The notes: a model not told the origin generated them from the letters alone. A DNA stretch of 64,000 nucleotides from Sulfotelmatobacter sp963699695 (GCA_963699695.1 CAVOUU010000006.1:372001-436000); one strand, 5' to 3'. Positions 40,650 to 50,227 are shown, numbered from the stretch's first letter. Translations and numbers: made by a program.

Positions 40650-42838
40650 GCATGCCTCCCGATGAGCGCGGAGCGGAACTGCGGGAGTTGTTTTTTGAGA
40701 CCGCGCAGGAGCTGCTGCAGGCGCTGAACGAAGAGTCTCTCAAGCTGGAGAAGACCCCCGGCGACGAAGAGATTGTGCGTTCGATCCGGCGCACCGTGCA
40801 CACACTCAAAGGCGACTCTGCGGCATGCGGTTTGCGGGAGTTGAGCGAACTGGCGCACCAGTTCGAGGATGCGCTGTCGCTGGAGAGTGCCGCGGCGCAC
40901 GCGGCGCTGGCCGAAATCGCATTCACCGCAGCCGACGTTTTCGCGGAGATGCTGGCGGCCTATCATGACGGCGGAACATTGCCGGATACCGCAGCGCTGC
41001 GGCAAAGAATTCTAGAGCTGACCGCCAGCCCAGCTGCGAAAAAATCACGGCGCAAGAAAAAATCCGAGGTGATTGCGGAGACCGGCAAGAACTGGACTGC
41101 GGCGGAAAAGCGGGCGGCCAACGATGTCAAGGCTTCCGGCCTGGCACTGTATGAGATTGTCGTGAAGATCGATCTGCACTGCGCCATGCCGATTGCGGCG
41201 CGCCAGTTGATTCAGAACGCGGTTGGCGAGTGTGGCAAGGTTATCGTGGTGCGGCCGGACGCGAAATCGCCAGCCGCCTCCAAGCAAGTAGAGTTTGTGC
41301 TAGCCAGCGCGCAATCGCAAGAGGAGATTGCAGCCAAGTGCCATATTCCCACGATCTCGGGCGAGGTCAGCGTCAATCAGATTCACGCTGCGGCGCCGGT
41401 TCAAGCGCCCGCGAAAGTGGATGAGCCACCCGCCAGCGGGCTCCAGGTTGCAATTGTGAGTTCAGCGGTGCCGGCGCAAGCGGCCGAAAAACCTGCATCG
41501 CCACAAGAGGCGGCCGAGACGCAAGCCCCGGGAACCGAGGCGCACACTCCGCAGGCCACTACCGAAAATATTCTGCGCGTAGAGGCCGGGCGAATCGACA
41601 ACGTTCTGAACCTGGTGGGCGAGCTCATCATCGGCAAGTCGATGCTGCAACAGGCGCTCAGCGAATTCGGCAAACGCTATCCCAAAGAATTGCTGCGCGG
41701 CAAGTTTGCCGATGCCATGGCATTTCAGGCGCGCGTGTTGAACGATCTGCAGCGCTCGGTGATGAAGATCCGCATGGTTCCAGTGGATCAATTATTCCGC
41801 CGCTTTCCCCGCATCGTGCGCGATGTGGCGCGGCAGTGCGGCCGCGAAGTTGACCTGGAATTGAGCGGCCAGGAGACCGACCTGGACAAAGGAATTCTCG
41901 ACGCCATCGCCGAGCCGCTGACGCACCTGGTGCGAAACGCGGTGAGCCATGGGATTGAAACCGCGGAAGAGCGCCGGAGCCAGGGCAAATCGCCACGGGG
42001 AAAAATACGGTTGCATGCCTACCATCAGGGCAATCAGGTGGTGGTCGAGATCAGCGACGATGGCCGCGGCATCAATGCCCAAAGGATCGTCCAAAAAGCT
42101 ATCGAATTAGGAATGACCACGGCGGAAGAAGCCGCGCGTTTCAGCGAAGCCGAGGCGCTGGACTTTATTTTCCGCCCCGGATTCAGCACCGCCGAACAAG
42201 TCACCGAAGTCTCCGGGCGCGGCGTAGGAATGGATGTTGTGCAATCCGTGCTGCAACGGCTGAAGGCTACCATTCATGTCGAAACGCACATGGGCAAAGG
42301 CACCACGTTCCGCCTGAAGCTGCCGCTGACGCTGGCCATCATCAAGGCGCTGATGTTCTGGGTGGAGCAGCGCCTGTACGCGATCCCGTTGAACGCGGTG
42401 AGCCAGATTGCGCGCACCCGGGAATCAGAAGTCCATCAGGTGGATAACTACGAAGTTCTGCAACTACGCAATCAGGTGCTGCCGTTGCTGCGGCTGGGCC
42501 GGCCCAGCGCTCCCGAGATAGATCGCAAGAATTGCAAGCTGTTTGTTCTGGTCATTACGGTTGGCGAGAGAAAATACGGGCTGATCGTCGACGCCCTGGA
42601 AGGCGAAGAGGAATTGGTGATTAAAGCTTTGGATGACCAGACCTTCGTCACAGATCTGGTGAATGGAGCCTCGATTTTGGGAGATGGAAAAGTGGTGCTT
42701 ATCTTGAATTTACCCGCCGTAGTCGAGCACATTGCGCATGCGCGTCCGCAGCAAATGGGCGCGGCTACGAGCGGGCTTTTGCTGAACCATGCCGATCGAG
42801 CCCGGCTGGCAATGGGCGCGGCGGGAGGCCAGGCATGA
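40646..42838 (+). CDS. cheA: CheA chemotaxis histidine kinase
   Basis: 730 residues; start GTG at 40646 or ATG at 40652. P1 Hpt domain at about 5-110 with phosphorylated His in RRTVHTLKGDSAACG. A P2-like region (about 145-235) follows and then an Ala/Pro linker. P3 dimerisation region begins near 305 (ILRVEAGRIDNVLNLVGELI). The ATPase has LTHLVRNAVSHGIE, EISDDGRGINAQ and FSTAEQVTEVSGRGVGMDVV. The CheW-like P5 part closes (FWVEQRLYAIPLNAVSQIAR). It phosphorylates CheY-like and CheB proteins; both are encoded downstream. Confidence 0.95.
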   Translation: MSMPPDERGAELRELFFETAQELLQALNEESLKLEKTPGDEEIVRSIRRTVHTLKGDSAACGLRELSELAHQFEDALSLESAAAHAALAEIAFTAADVFAEMLAAYHDGGTLPDTAALRQRILELTASPAAKKSRRKKKSEVIAETGKNWTAAEKRAANDVKASGLALYEIVVKIDLHCAMPIAARQLIQNAVGECGKVIVVRPDAKSPAASKQVEFVLASAQSQEEIAAKCHIPTISGEVSVNQIHAAAPVQAPAKVDEPPASGLQVAIVSSAVPAQAAEKPASPQEAAETQAPGTEAHTPQATTENILRVEAGRIDNVLNLVGELIIGKSMLQQALSEFGKRYPKELLRGKFADAMAFQARVLNDLQRSVMKIRMVPVDQLFRRFPRIVRDVARQCGREVDLELSGQETDLDKGILDAIAEPLTHLVRNAVSHGIETAEERRSQGKSPRGKIRLHAYHQGNQVVVEISDDGRGINAQRIVQKAIELGMTTAEEAARFSEAEALDFIFRPGFSTAEQVTEVSGRGVGMDVVQSVLQRLKATIHVETHMGKGTTFRLKLPLTLAIIKALMFWVEQRLYAIPLNAVSQIARTRESEVHQVDNYEVLQLRNQVLPLLRLGRPSAPEIDRKNCKLFVLVITVGERKYGLIVDALEGEEELVIKALDDQTFVTDLVNGASILGDGKVVLILNLPAVVEHIAHARPQQMGAATSGLLLNHADRARLAMGAAGGQA

Positions 42839-43941
42839 ACCCGGGAATGGAAAAAATAAGAGTGCTGGTGGTGGATGACTCCGCGCTGATGCGGAAGCTG
42901 ATTCCGCAGATGCTGGAAAGCGATCCGGGTATTGAAGTGGTGGGCACGGCGATGGACGGAACGTTCTGCCTGAAAAAGATCGAAGAACTGAAGCCGCATG
43001 TGGTTACCCTGGATTTGCAGATGCCGGGAATGAACGGCATCGATACGTTGAAGGAAATCATGCGGCGGCAACCGCTGCCGGTGATCGTGGTCAGTTCGCA
43101 CAGCACCGAGGGCGCTTCGGTCACGCTGAAGGCGCTGGGTCTGGGCGCCTTCGACTTTGTCACCAAGCCCAACGACGCCATGGCTCACATGACCGAGAGT
43201 GCGTCGGAGCTGATCTCGAAAATCAAAGCGGCGGCGGTCGGCAAGCTGCTACGCCCTGCCCCGATGGGCATGCCGGTGCGGGCGGAAAAAATTTCGATCA
43301 CAAAATCGGGTCCGCCTCCGACCAAACTCGTCGCCATTGGAATTTCGACGGGTGGGCCACAGGCGCTGGAATTTTTGCTGGCTCAACTTCCTCCGGATTT
43401 TCCCGGAGCCATTGTGGTCGTGCAGCATATGCCAGAGGGTTTTACCGAGATGTTCGCGCGAAGGCTTGATGAAATCTGTTCGCTGCGCGTGAAAGAAGCG
43501 CAGTCGGGCGACATTCTGCAGGCAGGCCGCGTGCTGATCTGTCCGGGAAGCCGGCACATTCGAGTCAAGCACATGACCAAGGGCGACGTCGTGGTGCTGA
43601 ACGACGACGTACGGGTGAACGGCCATCGGCCCAGCGTCGACGTGCTGTTCCATAGCGTGGCAGAGGAATTTGGCTCGCGTGCGATTGCGGCTCTGATGAC
43701 GGGAATGGGCGACGACGGCGCCGAAGGTTTGGGAGCGGTGAAAAAGGCTGGCGGCGTGACCATCGCGCAGAACGAAGAATCCTGCGTGGTCTTCGGGATG
43801 CCGAAGGCGGCCATCGAGCGCGGGTACGCATCCCGAGTCGTCGCGCTGGATGTTCTTGCAAACACATTACAGACACTTTGTGCCCGCAGCGAAAACCGCG
43901 GGCAAAACGGCGCTGGCAAAGCGGTGCGCGCCGGGTTTTAG
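42835..43941 (+). CDS. cheB: CheB chemotaxis methylesterase/deamidase
   Basis: 368 residues. Receiver domain: VLVVDDSALMRKLI, Asp in VVTLDLQMPGMNG, VVSSHS, and VTKPND. The catalytic domain has Ser in GISTGGPQALEFLL, His in VVQHMPEGFTEMFARRLD and Asp in MTGMGDDGAEGLGAVKKAGG. It removes methyl groups from receptor glutamates, opposing CheR, when phosphorylated by CheA. Its ATG overlaps the cheA stop by four bases. Confidence 0.95.
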   Translation: MNPGMEKIRVLVVDDSALMRKLIPQMLESDPGIEVVGTAMDGTFCLKKIEELKPHVVTLDLQMPGMNGIDTLKEIMRRQPLPVIVVSSHSTEGASVTLKALGLGAFDFVTKPNDAMAHMTESASELISKIKAAAVGKLLRPAPMGMPVRAEKISITKSGPPPTKLVAIGISTGGPQALEFLLAQLPPDFPGAIVVVQHMPEGFTEMFARRLDEICSLRVKEAQSGDILQAGRVLICPGSRHIRVKHMTKGDVVVLNDDVRVNGHRPSVDVLFHSVAEEFGSRAIAALMTGMGDDGAEGLGAVKKAGGVTIAQNEESCVVFGMPKAAIERGYASRVVALDVLANTLQTLCARSENRGQNGAGKAVRAGF

Positions 43942-43956
43942 TGGAAAGCGGCTGAA

Positions 43957-43968
43957 AGTCACGTGACT
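43957..43968. promoter_or_regulatory. 12-base palindrome between cheB and the CheY-like gene
   Basis: AGTCACGTGACT, perfectly self-complementary, 57-68 bases before the CheY-like start. A GG-N10-GC spacing follows (43969-43982) but with poor consensus around it. The gap of 83 bases is the largest in the operon and could hold an internal promoter. Confidence 0.35.
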
Positions 43969-44024
43969 GGAGTCATCTGTGCGGCGGGAACGCGCCGTGA
44001 TGGAATCTGTTAGAGGAGGTTGTT

Positions 44025-44465
44025 ATGGAGCAGTTCGCAGCAGTCAAACGCAGTAAGGACGGTCAGGCCGTGCGCTACCTGATCGTGGACGACTCGGTAT
44101 TCGCGCGCAAGAACCTGGCCCGCATGATCGAAAGTTTTGGCGGGCAGGTGGCTGCCGAAGCCGGTGACGGTCTAACCGCCATCAGCGAATTCGAACGCAC
44201 ACATCCTGACATCGTGCTCATGGATATCACCATGCCGCAGATGGAAGGCATCGAGGCGGCCGAAAAGATTGTCCAGGCTCATCCCGAAGCGCGCGTGGTT
44301 ATGGTCTCTTCGGTGGGCTACCAGGAAAACATTGTGGCCGCATTGCAGCGCGGGGCGCGGCATTTCGTGCAGAAGCCGGTAAAGCCGGAGGTTCTGTACG
44401 AAGTCATCAAGTACGTACTGGGAGAAGACGGCGCGGTGGTAACCGCAGCCGGCGCGGGGGTCTAA
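44025..44465 (+). CDS. CheY-like response regulator
   Basis: 146 residues with AGAGGAGG just upstream, the strongest ribosome site in the operon. Residues about 1-15 precede a receiver domain: YLIVDDSVFARKNLARMI, Asp in IVLMDITMPQMEGIEAAE, VMVSSVGYQ and FVQKPVKPE with the Lys. It should receive phosphate from CheA and act as the soluble output (motor or other target). CheX, encoded next, belongs to a CheY-P phosphatase family, which supports this. Confidence 0.92.
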   Translation: MEQFAAVKRSKDGQAVRYLIVDDSVFARKNLARMIESFGGQVAAEAGDGLTAISEFERTHPDIVLMDITMPQMEGIEAAEKIVQAHPEARVVMVSSVGYQENIVAALQRGARHFVQKPVKPEVLYEVIKYVLGEDGAVVTAAGAGV

Positions 44466-44469
44466 TCCA

Positions 44470-44967
44470 ATGAAGATGGAGCTGATTCAGCCTTTCATCA
44501 ATGCGGCGGACGCCGTGTTGTCGCAAGGCCTGCAAGGCACCACCAAAGTGGGCGGCCTTTCGATGGAGGAACGCGCCTACCAACGCAAAGGTGTGGCGGG
44601 CATGATCGCGCTCACCGGCGACATCGAGGGCCGAATTGTTTTGGACCTCGATCCACAAACTGCGCTTCGCGTGGCCAGCCACTATGCGGGTGCGGAGCTG
44701 CCGGAATCCGACGGGCTGATTAAAGAGACGATCTTCGAACTAGCGAACCAGGTCGTGGGCAACGCCGTGTGCTCGCTCAACGACCAGGGCTTCCATTTCC
44801 GCGTGCATCCCCCGGTGTTAGTGACGGCCGAGGAAGGCGATAAAACCAGCGAAGACGTTGAGGCGCTCATGATCAGCTTTGAAACTTCCCTGGGCAACGT
44901 GTTTATGAACGTCGCGCTGCGCTACAACCGCCGCCGCATGGCCGACCACATGGCCGTAGGAGTGTAG
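44470..44967 (+). CDS. CheX-type chemotaxis phosphatase
   Basis: 165 residues. MELIQPFINAADAVLSQGLQ and TGDIEGRIVLDLDPQTALRVAS are typical of CheX. The catalytic pattern E-x2-N lies in IKETIFELANQVVGNAV (Glu and Asn of ELANQVVGN). CheX dephosphorylates CheY-P and takes the place of CheZ in many bacteria. Its gene starts four bases after the CheY-like stop, the end of the operon. The convergent hutU gene ends only four bases away, with no terminator between. Confidence 0.9.
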   Translation: MKMELIQPFINAADAVLSQGLQGTTKVGGLSMEERAYQRKGVAGMIALTGDIEGRIVLDLDPQTALRVASHYAGAELPESDGLIKETIFELANQVVGNAVCSLNDQGFHFRVHPPVLVTAEEGDKTSEDVEALMISFETSLGNVFMNVALRYNRRRMADHMAVGV

Positions 44968-44971
44968 GGAC

Positions 44972-46648
44972 TCATTTTTCCGCCATCGGAATCTTCACGC
45001 CATTTTTCTTAGCGAATGCTTTTGCCTCATCGTATCCCGCATCCACATGGCGGATCACACCCATGCCCGGATCGGTGGTGAGCACGCGTTCTATACGCTT
45101 GGCCATCTCATCGGTTCCGTCGGCCACTGTCACTTGCCCCGCGTGCAGTGAGTAGCCAATCCCCACGCCGCCACCATTGTGAATCGACACCCAAGACGCG
45201 CCCGCAGCGGTATTCAGCAAAGCATTCAGCAGCGGCCAGTCGGCAACCGCGTCCGAGCCGTCTTTCATGCTCTCGGTCTCACGGAACGGCGATGCCACCG
45301 AACCGCAGTCAAGATGATCTCTCCCGATCACGATCGGAGCTTTGATCTTTCCTGTTTTCACCAGATGGTTCATGGCGAGGCCAAACTCAGCGCGTTCGCC
45401 ATAACCCAGCCAACAGATTCGCGCTGGCAGGCCCTGAAACTTAATGCGCTTGCGCGCCAGGTCAATCCAGCGGCGCAGGATGCGGTTTTTGGGAAACAAC
45501 TCTAAAACCAAATCGTCCGTTATGTGAATGTCGGAAGGCTCACCCGACAGCGCGACCCAACGGAATGGCCCGCGACCTTCGCAAAACAGCGGACGTATAT
45601 AAGCGGGCACGAAGCCGGGAAAGCCGTAGGCATTCTTTACCCCGCGTTGAAACGCAAACGTACGAATGTTGTTGCCGTAGTCGAAGGTGACCGAGCCCAT
45701 CTTCTGTAAGGCCAACATGCCTTCGACATGCGCGGCGATCGCGTCCAGAGATTTTTCCTGATAGGCCTTCGGATCGTTCTGGCGCAGTGTTAGAGCTTCG
45801 GCCAGGGTCATTCCGTTGGGCACATAGCCATTCAGTGGATCGTGCGCCGAAGTCTGGTCGGTGAGAATGTCGGGGACCACGCCGCGCGCGGCTAGTTCCG
45901 GAATTACATCTGCGCAGTTCCCTACAAGCCCGACTGAAACATTTTCTTTCTTGCGCACGGCATTTTTTAGAATGCGGAGCGCTTCGTCGAGCGTGGTCAC
46001 CATGAAGTCGCAGTAGCCGGTCTTGAGCCGCTTTTTGATGCGCTCGGGATCAACGTCGATGCCGAGGAACGCCGCGCCAGTCATGGTGGCGGCGAGTGGC
46101 TGCGCTCCGCCCATTCCGCCCATGCCGCCGGAGACGATCAACTTGCCGGCGAGATCTCCGCCGAAATGTTTTTCGCCCGCGGAGGAAAAAGTTTCAAATG
46201 TTCCCTGCACAATTCCCTGCGAGCCGATGTAAATCCACGAGCCGGCGGTCATCTGGCCATACATCATCAGCCCGGCGCGTTCTAGCTCGTTGAACTTTTC
46301 CCAGTTCGACCAGTGGCCGACCAGGTTTGAGTTGGCGAGCAGAACTCGAGGCGCATGCTCGTGGGTCTTGAACACGCCGACCGGCTTGCCCGACTGCACC
46401 AGCAAAGTTTCATCGTTCTCGAGATTTTTCAGCGCATTGATGATGGCGTGATAAGCCTCCCAGTTGCGCGCTGCGCGCCCCGTTCCGCCGTATACCACAA
46501 GATCGCCCGGCCGCTCCGCGACATCAGCATCAAGATTGTTCATGAGCATGCGCATGGCGGCTTCCTGCTGCCAGCCTTTGCATGTGATGGAGTTGCCGCG
46601 CGGCGCGCGAATGGAGGTGGGGGCCTGAATGTCAGAATCGACGGGCAT
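44972..46648 (-). CDS. hutU: Urocanate hydratase (HutU)
   Basis: 558 residues, usual for the enzyme. Family motifs: GDLVVYGGTGRAARNWEAYH near 50, GKPVGVFKTHEHAPRVLLAN, LMMYGQMTAGSWIYIGSQGI, GGMGGMGGAQPLAATMTGAA (NAD site), and CDFMVTTLDEAL, and a C-terminal HNGGGVGIGYSLHAG. It adds water to urocanate, giving imidazolone propionate in histidine breakdown; it uses tightly bound NAD. No other hut genes lie in the window, so the pathway is scattered or located elsewhere. Confidence 0.96.
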   Translation of the reverse strand: MPVDSDIQAPTSIRAPRGNSITCKGWQQEAAMRMLMNNLDADVAERPGDLVVYGGTGRAARNWEAYHAIINALKNLENDETLLVQSGKPVGVFKTHEHAPRVLLANSNLVGHWSNWEKFNELERAGLMMYGQMTAGSWIYIGSQGIVQGTFETFSSAGEKHFGGDLAGKLIVSGGMGGMGGAQPLAATMTGAAFLGIDVDPERIKKRLKTGYCDFMVTTLDEALRILKNAVRKKENVSVGLVGNCADVIPELAARGVVPDILTDQTSAHDPLNGYVPNGMTLAEALTLRQNDPKAYQEKSLDAIAAHVEGMLALQKMGSVTFDYGNNIRTFAFQRGVKNAYGFPGFVPAYIRPLFCEGRGPFRWVALSGEPSDIHITDDLVLELFPKNRILRRWIDLARKRIKFQGLPARICWLGYGERAEFGLAMNHLVKTGKIKAPIVIGRDHLDCGSVASPFRETESMKDGSDAVADWPLLNALLNTAAGASWVSIHNGGGVGIGYSLHAGQVTVADGTDEMAKRIERVLTTDPGMGVIRHVDAGYDEAKAFAKKNGVKIPMAEK

Positions 46649-46729
46649 GCATAGATGTTACTTGCTGACCGCGGAAGTATTCAACGTCGGTTCGGCAGGA
46701 AGAAAAACGCGATCAAGGCAAGAGCGGGC

Positions 46730-47131
46730 TTACCACGTCGAGTAGGCCGTACCGTCACTAGCGGTCATGCTCGAGGCTGACTTAACGTCGCTGATGCCGG
46801 GATCCTGCTGATCGATGGAAAGCAGCACATCTTCCTGCACAACTTCCCAGTTCGCTTCCCCGGTCATCGGGTCTTTGGGAATCTGTTTGAGGTAGGCCGG
46901 TACCAGATCGTCGAGCGACTGCGGAGCTTTTTGCTTGTCGAGGGTATATTGCGAGATCAGGTTGCGCAATGTAAATAAATCCTGGCGCAGCACGGCTTCC
47001 CGCGATCGCAGCAGCGACTGGTTGTAAATGGGAAGAGCAATGGACATCAGGATGCCCATGATGACGACCACAATCATCATTTCAAGCAACGTGAAGCCTG
47101 CACTCCGCTTTGTCTTTCGCACTCGCAACAT
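46730..47131 (-). CDS. Type II secretion pseudopilin, GspG-like
   Basis: 133 residues. A prepilin leader with KRSAGFTLLEMMIVVVIMGI shows the cleavage site G|FTLLE with Glu+5. The N-terminal helix spans the membrane, and a short C-terminal domain has PKDPMTGEANWEVVQED as in major pseudopilins (GspG) that bind calcium. The stop is 81 bases before the hutU start. It is the third gene of a secretin-pseudopilin-pseudopilin group. Confidence 0.88.
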   Translation of the reverse strand: MLRVRKTKRSAGFTLLEMMIVVVIMGILMSIALPIYNQSLLRSREAVLRQDLFTLRNLISQYTLDKQKAPQSLDDLVPAYLKQIPKDPMTGEANWEVVQEDVLLSIDQQDPGISDVKSASSMTASDGTAYSTW

Positions 47132-47611
47132 TTACCAGTCCTTATATTTTGAACCGTCTAACGCCTCGCCTTGCGACTTGGTGTAGACGTCGAACACGCT
47201 CTGTCCGCCCCACGAATCGGAATCGGCATCGTCCTGCATGGAACGCAATCCCCATTCGGTGGTACCCGTCATGGGATCGGTGGGAATCTTGCGCAGGAAG
47301 CGAACTTTCTTTCCCTGCACATCGACCCCTTTCACCAATGTCTCCAGATCAGGCGGATAATTCTGGCTGTCGACCTTGGTCTGGAAGCCGCCGCGGTCGG
47401 CCGCATCTTTGTAGCGGTCGATGGCGTCTCGCATATCCCACAAGGCGGCGCGCAACTGCCGTTCCTTCTCCCGCTGAATGGTGAGCCGCGCCAGCGGAAT
47501 CGCCATGGTCGAGAGAACTACAAGGATGGCGGAGGCTACCACCAGTTCCATGAGCGTAAAGCCCCGCTGGGGCCTCGCACCCCGCCCACGCTGCATTGTT
47601 TCTGCGTTCAT
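47132..47611 (-). CDS. Second GspG-like pseudopilin
   Basis: 159 residues from ATG 47611; a start at 47635 would add eight residues. The leader ends QRG|FTLMELVVASAILVVL, followed by a long helix and a domain with LRKIPTDPMTGTTEWGLRSM, the same PTDPMTG element as the next gene. Its stop directly abuts the start of the following pseudopilin. Both genes lie on one transcript with the secretin-like gene 36 bases upstream. No GspE, GspF or GspC gene is adjacent. Confidence 0.85.
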   Translation of the reverse strand: MNAETMQRGRGARPQRGFTLMELVVASAILVVLSTMAIPLARLTIQREKERQLRAALWDMRDAIDRYKDAADRGGFQTKVDSQNYPPDLETLVKGVDVQGKKVRFLRKIPTDPMTGTTEWGLRSMQDDADSDSWGGQSVFDVYTKSQGEALDGSKYKDW

Positions 47612-47647
47612 GGCTAAATCTCGGATCGAGGGCATTTCATTTCGATC

Positions 47648-49924
47648 CTATTGCACGGTCACCGACGCTTGCGCTCCATTCACCGTGATGGATTGCAGGT
47701 TGGGATCGCGCGCTCCTCCGCGAGTTATGGTCAGGGGAGTCTGTCCGCTGGCCTTTGCCTGAAACGTTAACGTCACTACCGTGCCCTGGCCAGACACTCC
47801 GCCGGAGCCGGGAGGGCGCGTGGCGGTGATCTGCAAAGTTCCGGTGGTGTCGTCTTCGCGGTGCACCAGGGCCACCGCTTGTCCATCCTGCGACAGGAAA
47901 CCGCCGTTCGAAACATTAACCAACGTCAGCTTCGCCGGATCGTAATTCATCTGCACCGGAACGGAATACACGTTCTGGGCGCCGGCAATCATCAGGTTCA
48001 CCGCGAATGTGTTGCCCTTCACGGCGGTAATCTGGCCGGGATCGAACAAGAAATTGGCTACTGAGTTGCCCGGCTGACCGGGAGTTTGAGACTGCGTTGC
48101 CGGTGCTCCGCCAGCTGACGGCGCGCCTGGATTCGCCGGCATTGCCGGCGCTTGGGCCGGAGGAGTAGCGGGATGGCTGATGCGACGGAGTTCGATCGTG
48201 TTCGCGGTGCCGATATCGATGGCGCGCTGGTTCAGTTCGCTAACCGTGGTTCCGCGAATTACGTGCGGAGTAATGGCAAATACAGTTTCATCCTGTGCGT
48301 GGTCCTGCGTGCGCTGACCGAACAAATACCCGAGGATCGGAATCTGCGCCAGGCCCGGAATGCCAGCCAGTGACCTGGTCTGGGAATCGTCGAGGATGCC
48401 GCCGATCAGACTGGATTCGCCGTCCTTTAGCCGAATCTCGTGCTCGATTTTCTTCTGACCAATGATGGGCTGGCTGATGCCGCCGATGCTCGACTGGCCG
48501 ACCACGGAAGAAATTTCCATGGTGATCTTCAGAGTGATTTCGCGGTCTCCGTGAACGTGCGGAGTGACGTCGATGTTCACGCCGACGTCGAGATATTGAA
48601 ACTGGGTATTGACCAGAGGGTTGATGCCGACGCCGCCAATACCGGGCTGAAACGATCCGGTCGCTACCGGTACGCGCTCGCCGATCTTAAGTGTCGCCTT
48701 CTGATTGTCGAGGGCGCGAACCTGCGGATTCTGCAACATCTTCGTATCGGTGTCGCCCATCACAGCCGACAAGTTCGCGGAAGGAATGGTCACCTGGAAG
48801 TCGGTGGCATTCAGATTGCCGAGGGTATTCAGTTCCAGCCCGCCGGCACTTGCACCGGTCGGCGTCGTTGTGGTCCCAGTCGTCGAGGTTGTGGTGGTTG
48901 TGTTGATGTTGCTTTGCAAAGCCACTGTCGCGCTGGTTGGCGGACTTAATCCCAGCGTGCGCGATTTGTCTTTGCTCACCTGCAATACGGCGATATCGAC
49001 GATCACTTCCGGACGAGCTTTATCCAAATCCTCGACCAATTTTTCCGCTAACGCGATCTGGTCGGGAGTTCCGCGCACCACCAGCGCATTCTGCGAGAGC
49101 AATTGCTGCACGCGCTGAACGTCAAGCACGGCGCGAATCGCGTTCACTACATCCTGCAGTTCAGTAGGGGCGGAAAGATTCGAAAGATAAAAAGTCTTGA
49201 GAACGCTTTGTTCCAATTCTTTGCGCTTGGCGGGATTATCCTGTGCCACGAAAATCGTGTTCGCGGTAACCGGACGCCAGAAGGTTTTTGACGAGAGCGC
49301 GGTAATTTCGAGAGCCTCTTCCAGCGTAACGCCGTTGAGTTCAACTTTGATGCGGCGCGAGGTGTAATCGGGATCGAAGAGCACATTGACGCCAGCCAAT
49401 TGCCCGATTGTCTGATAGATGACTTTGGAATCTTCGGTGAGTTTTACGGTGATGGGAACGTTCGAGATGGGCGCGAGTTCGATTGGACCTCCGGCCTCGC
49501 GAATTTTCTTTTCGAGTCCGGTGGGCGGACCGGCAGCCTGAGGCGGGGGATTGGTCGCATCGTTGATCATTTGCAGGGTGCGCTTCAACTCCTGCTGGGC
49601 GATGAATAGTGATGGATCGATCTGCGCCGCCTTTTGGAACTCGGCCAACGCCTCCTGCAATTTGCCCTCATCGCGCAGACCCTGGCCGCGGTGCACAATA
49701 GTTGCGGCGGCCTTGAAGCGCAGCCGCTCGAACGACGAGCGGTAGCGCAGGTCTTTTGGCTTCAGGTCGTAGGCCTGTTTGAAGAACTGGTAGGCTTGCT
49801 CAAAGTTTTGCCGCGCCTCGGCGTCCTGGCCTTTTTCGTAGGCAGTCTTTGCCTTGTCGGCGATGGCGGGCAGTATGGCGAACACGACCAGCAGCGTGAC
49901 AGCCGCGGGCATCAGACGTCTCAT
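47648..49924 (-). CDS. Secretin (GspD/PilQ family) with N-terminal TPRs and C-terminal cohesin-like domain
   Basis: 758 residues with a signal peptide (MRRLMPAAVTLLVVFAILPA). TPR-like repeats cover about 22-110. Secretin N domains follow (about 160-340; NVPITVKLTEDSKVIYQTIG, VQQLLSQNALVVRGTPDQIA). The secretin core is about 370-590 (VRALDNQKATLKIGERVPVA, GGISQPIIGQKKIEHEIRLK, IPGLAQIPILGYLFGQRT). After a Pro/Ala linker a cohesin-like beta domain ends the protein (about 630-758; VPVQMNYDPAKLTLVNVSNG). It would form an outer-membrane pore for export with the two pseudopilins. The attached cohesin-like module is a distinctive feature. Confidence 0.88.
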   Translation of the reverse strand: MRRLMPAAVTLLVVFAILPAIADKAKTAYEKGQDAEARQNFEQAYQFFKQAYDLKPKDLRYRSSFERLRFKAAATIVHRGQGLRDEGKLQEALAEFQKAAQIDPSLFIAQQELKRTLQMINDATNPPPQAAGPPTGLEKKIREAGGPIELAPISNVPITVKLTEDSKVIYQTIGQLAGVNVLFDPDYTSRRIKVELNGVTLEEALEITALSSKTFWRPVTANTIFVAQDNPAKRKELEQSVLKTFYLSNLSAPTELQDVVNAIRAVLDVQRVQQLLSQNALVVRGTPDQIALAEKLVEDLDKARPEVIVDIAVLQVSKDKSRTLGLSPPTSATVALQSNINTTTTTSTTGTTTTPTGASAGGLELNTLGNLNATDFQVTIPSANLSAVMGDTDTKMLQNPQVRALDNQKATLKIGERVPVATGSFQPGIGGVGINPLVNTQFQYLDVGVNIDVTPHVHGDREITLKITMEISSVVGQSSIGGISQPIIGQKKIEHEIRLKDGESSLIGGILDDSQTRSLAGIPGLAQIPILGYLFGQRTQDHAQDETVFAITPHVIRGTTVSELNQRAIDIGTANTIELRRISHPATPPAQAPAMPANPGAPSAGGAPATQSQTPGQPGNSVANFLFDPGQITAVKGNTFAVNLMIAGAQNVYSVPVQMNYDPAKLTLVNVSNGGFLSQDGQAVALVHREDDTTGTLQITATRPPGSGGVSGQGTVVTLTFQAKASGQTPLTITRGGARDPNLQSITVNGAQASVTVQ

Positions 49925-50124
49925 TCGTCAATCCTCGTCTATAAAGTCTTCGCCGGCGAAGCAGTCTCGCCCCGTGCTACCAGCGAACTCAGGGGGTCGA
50001 TTCCTCGACCGATTGAGTCAGAACGCAACAATTAGGAGCTTTTGAAGCGATTATAGCATCGGCTTTTGTTGCTTCCCATGTGATTGCACATGAGGGAGTT
50101 ACACTCTTTAGTCTTAGTCCTAGT

Positions 50125-50227
50125 GGGGAGACCGGCTTCCGCTTTCCGGCTTCCGGGGTTCGGCTCGCACCGAATTGTTTCCGACTTTAGCTTTCCGGAA
50201 GCCGGACAGCGGAAGCCGGTTCTCCCC
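50125..50227. repeat. Long imperfect inverted repeat upstream of smpB
   Basis: Left arm 50125-50156 (GGGGAGACCGGCTTCCGCTT...) and right arm 50195-50227 (...AGCGGAAGCCGGTTCTCCCC) pair over about 32 bases with few mismatches, around a loop of 38 bases. The arms themselves contain direct repeats (CCGGCTTCC twice). It sits in the 333-base gap between the divergent secretin and smpB genes. Nothing else was found there. Confidence 0.8.

Noticed and set aside
43967..43984. A possible sigma54 promoter (CTGG-N10-GC) before the CheY-like gene
   Set aside because: Spacing fits but TTGC and TGGCA parts are poor, and GG-N10-GC is frequent in GC-rich DNA.
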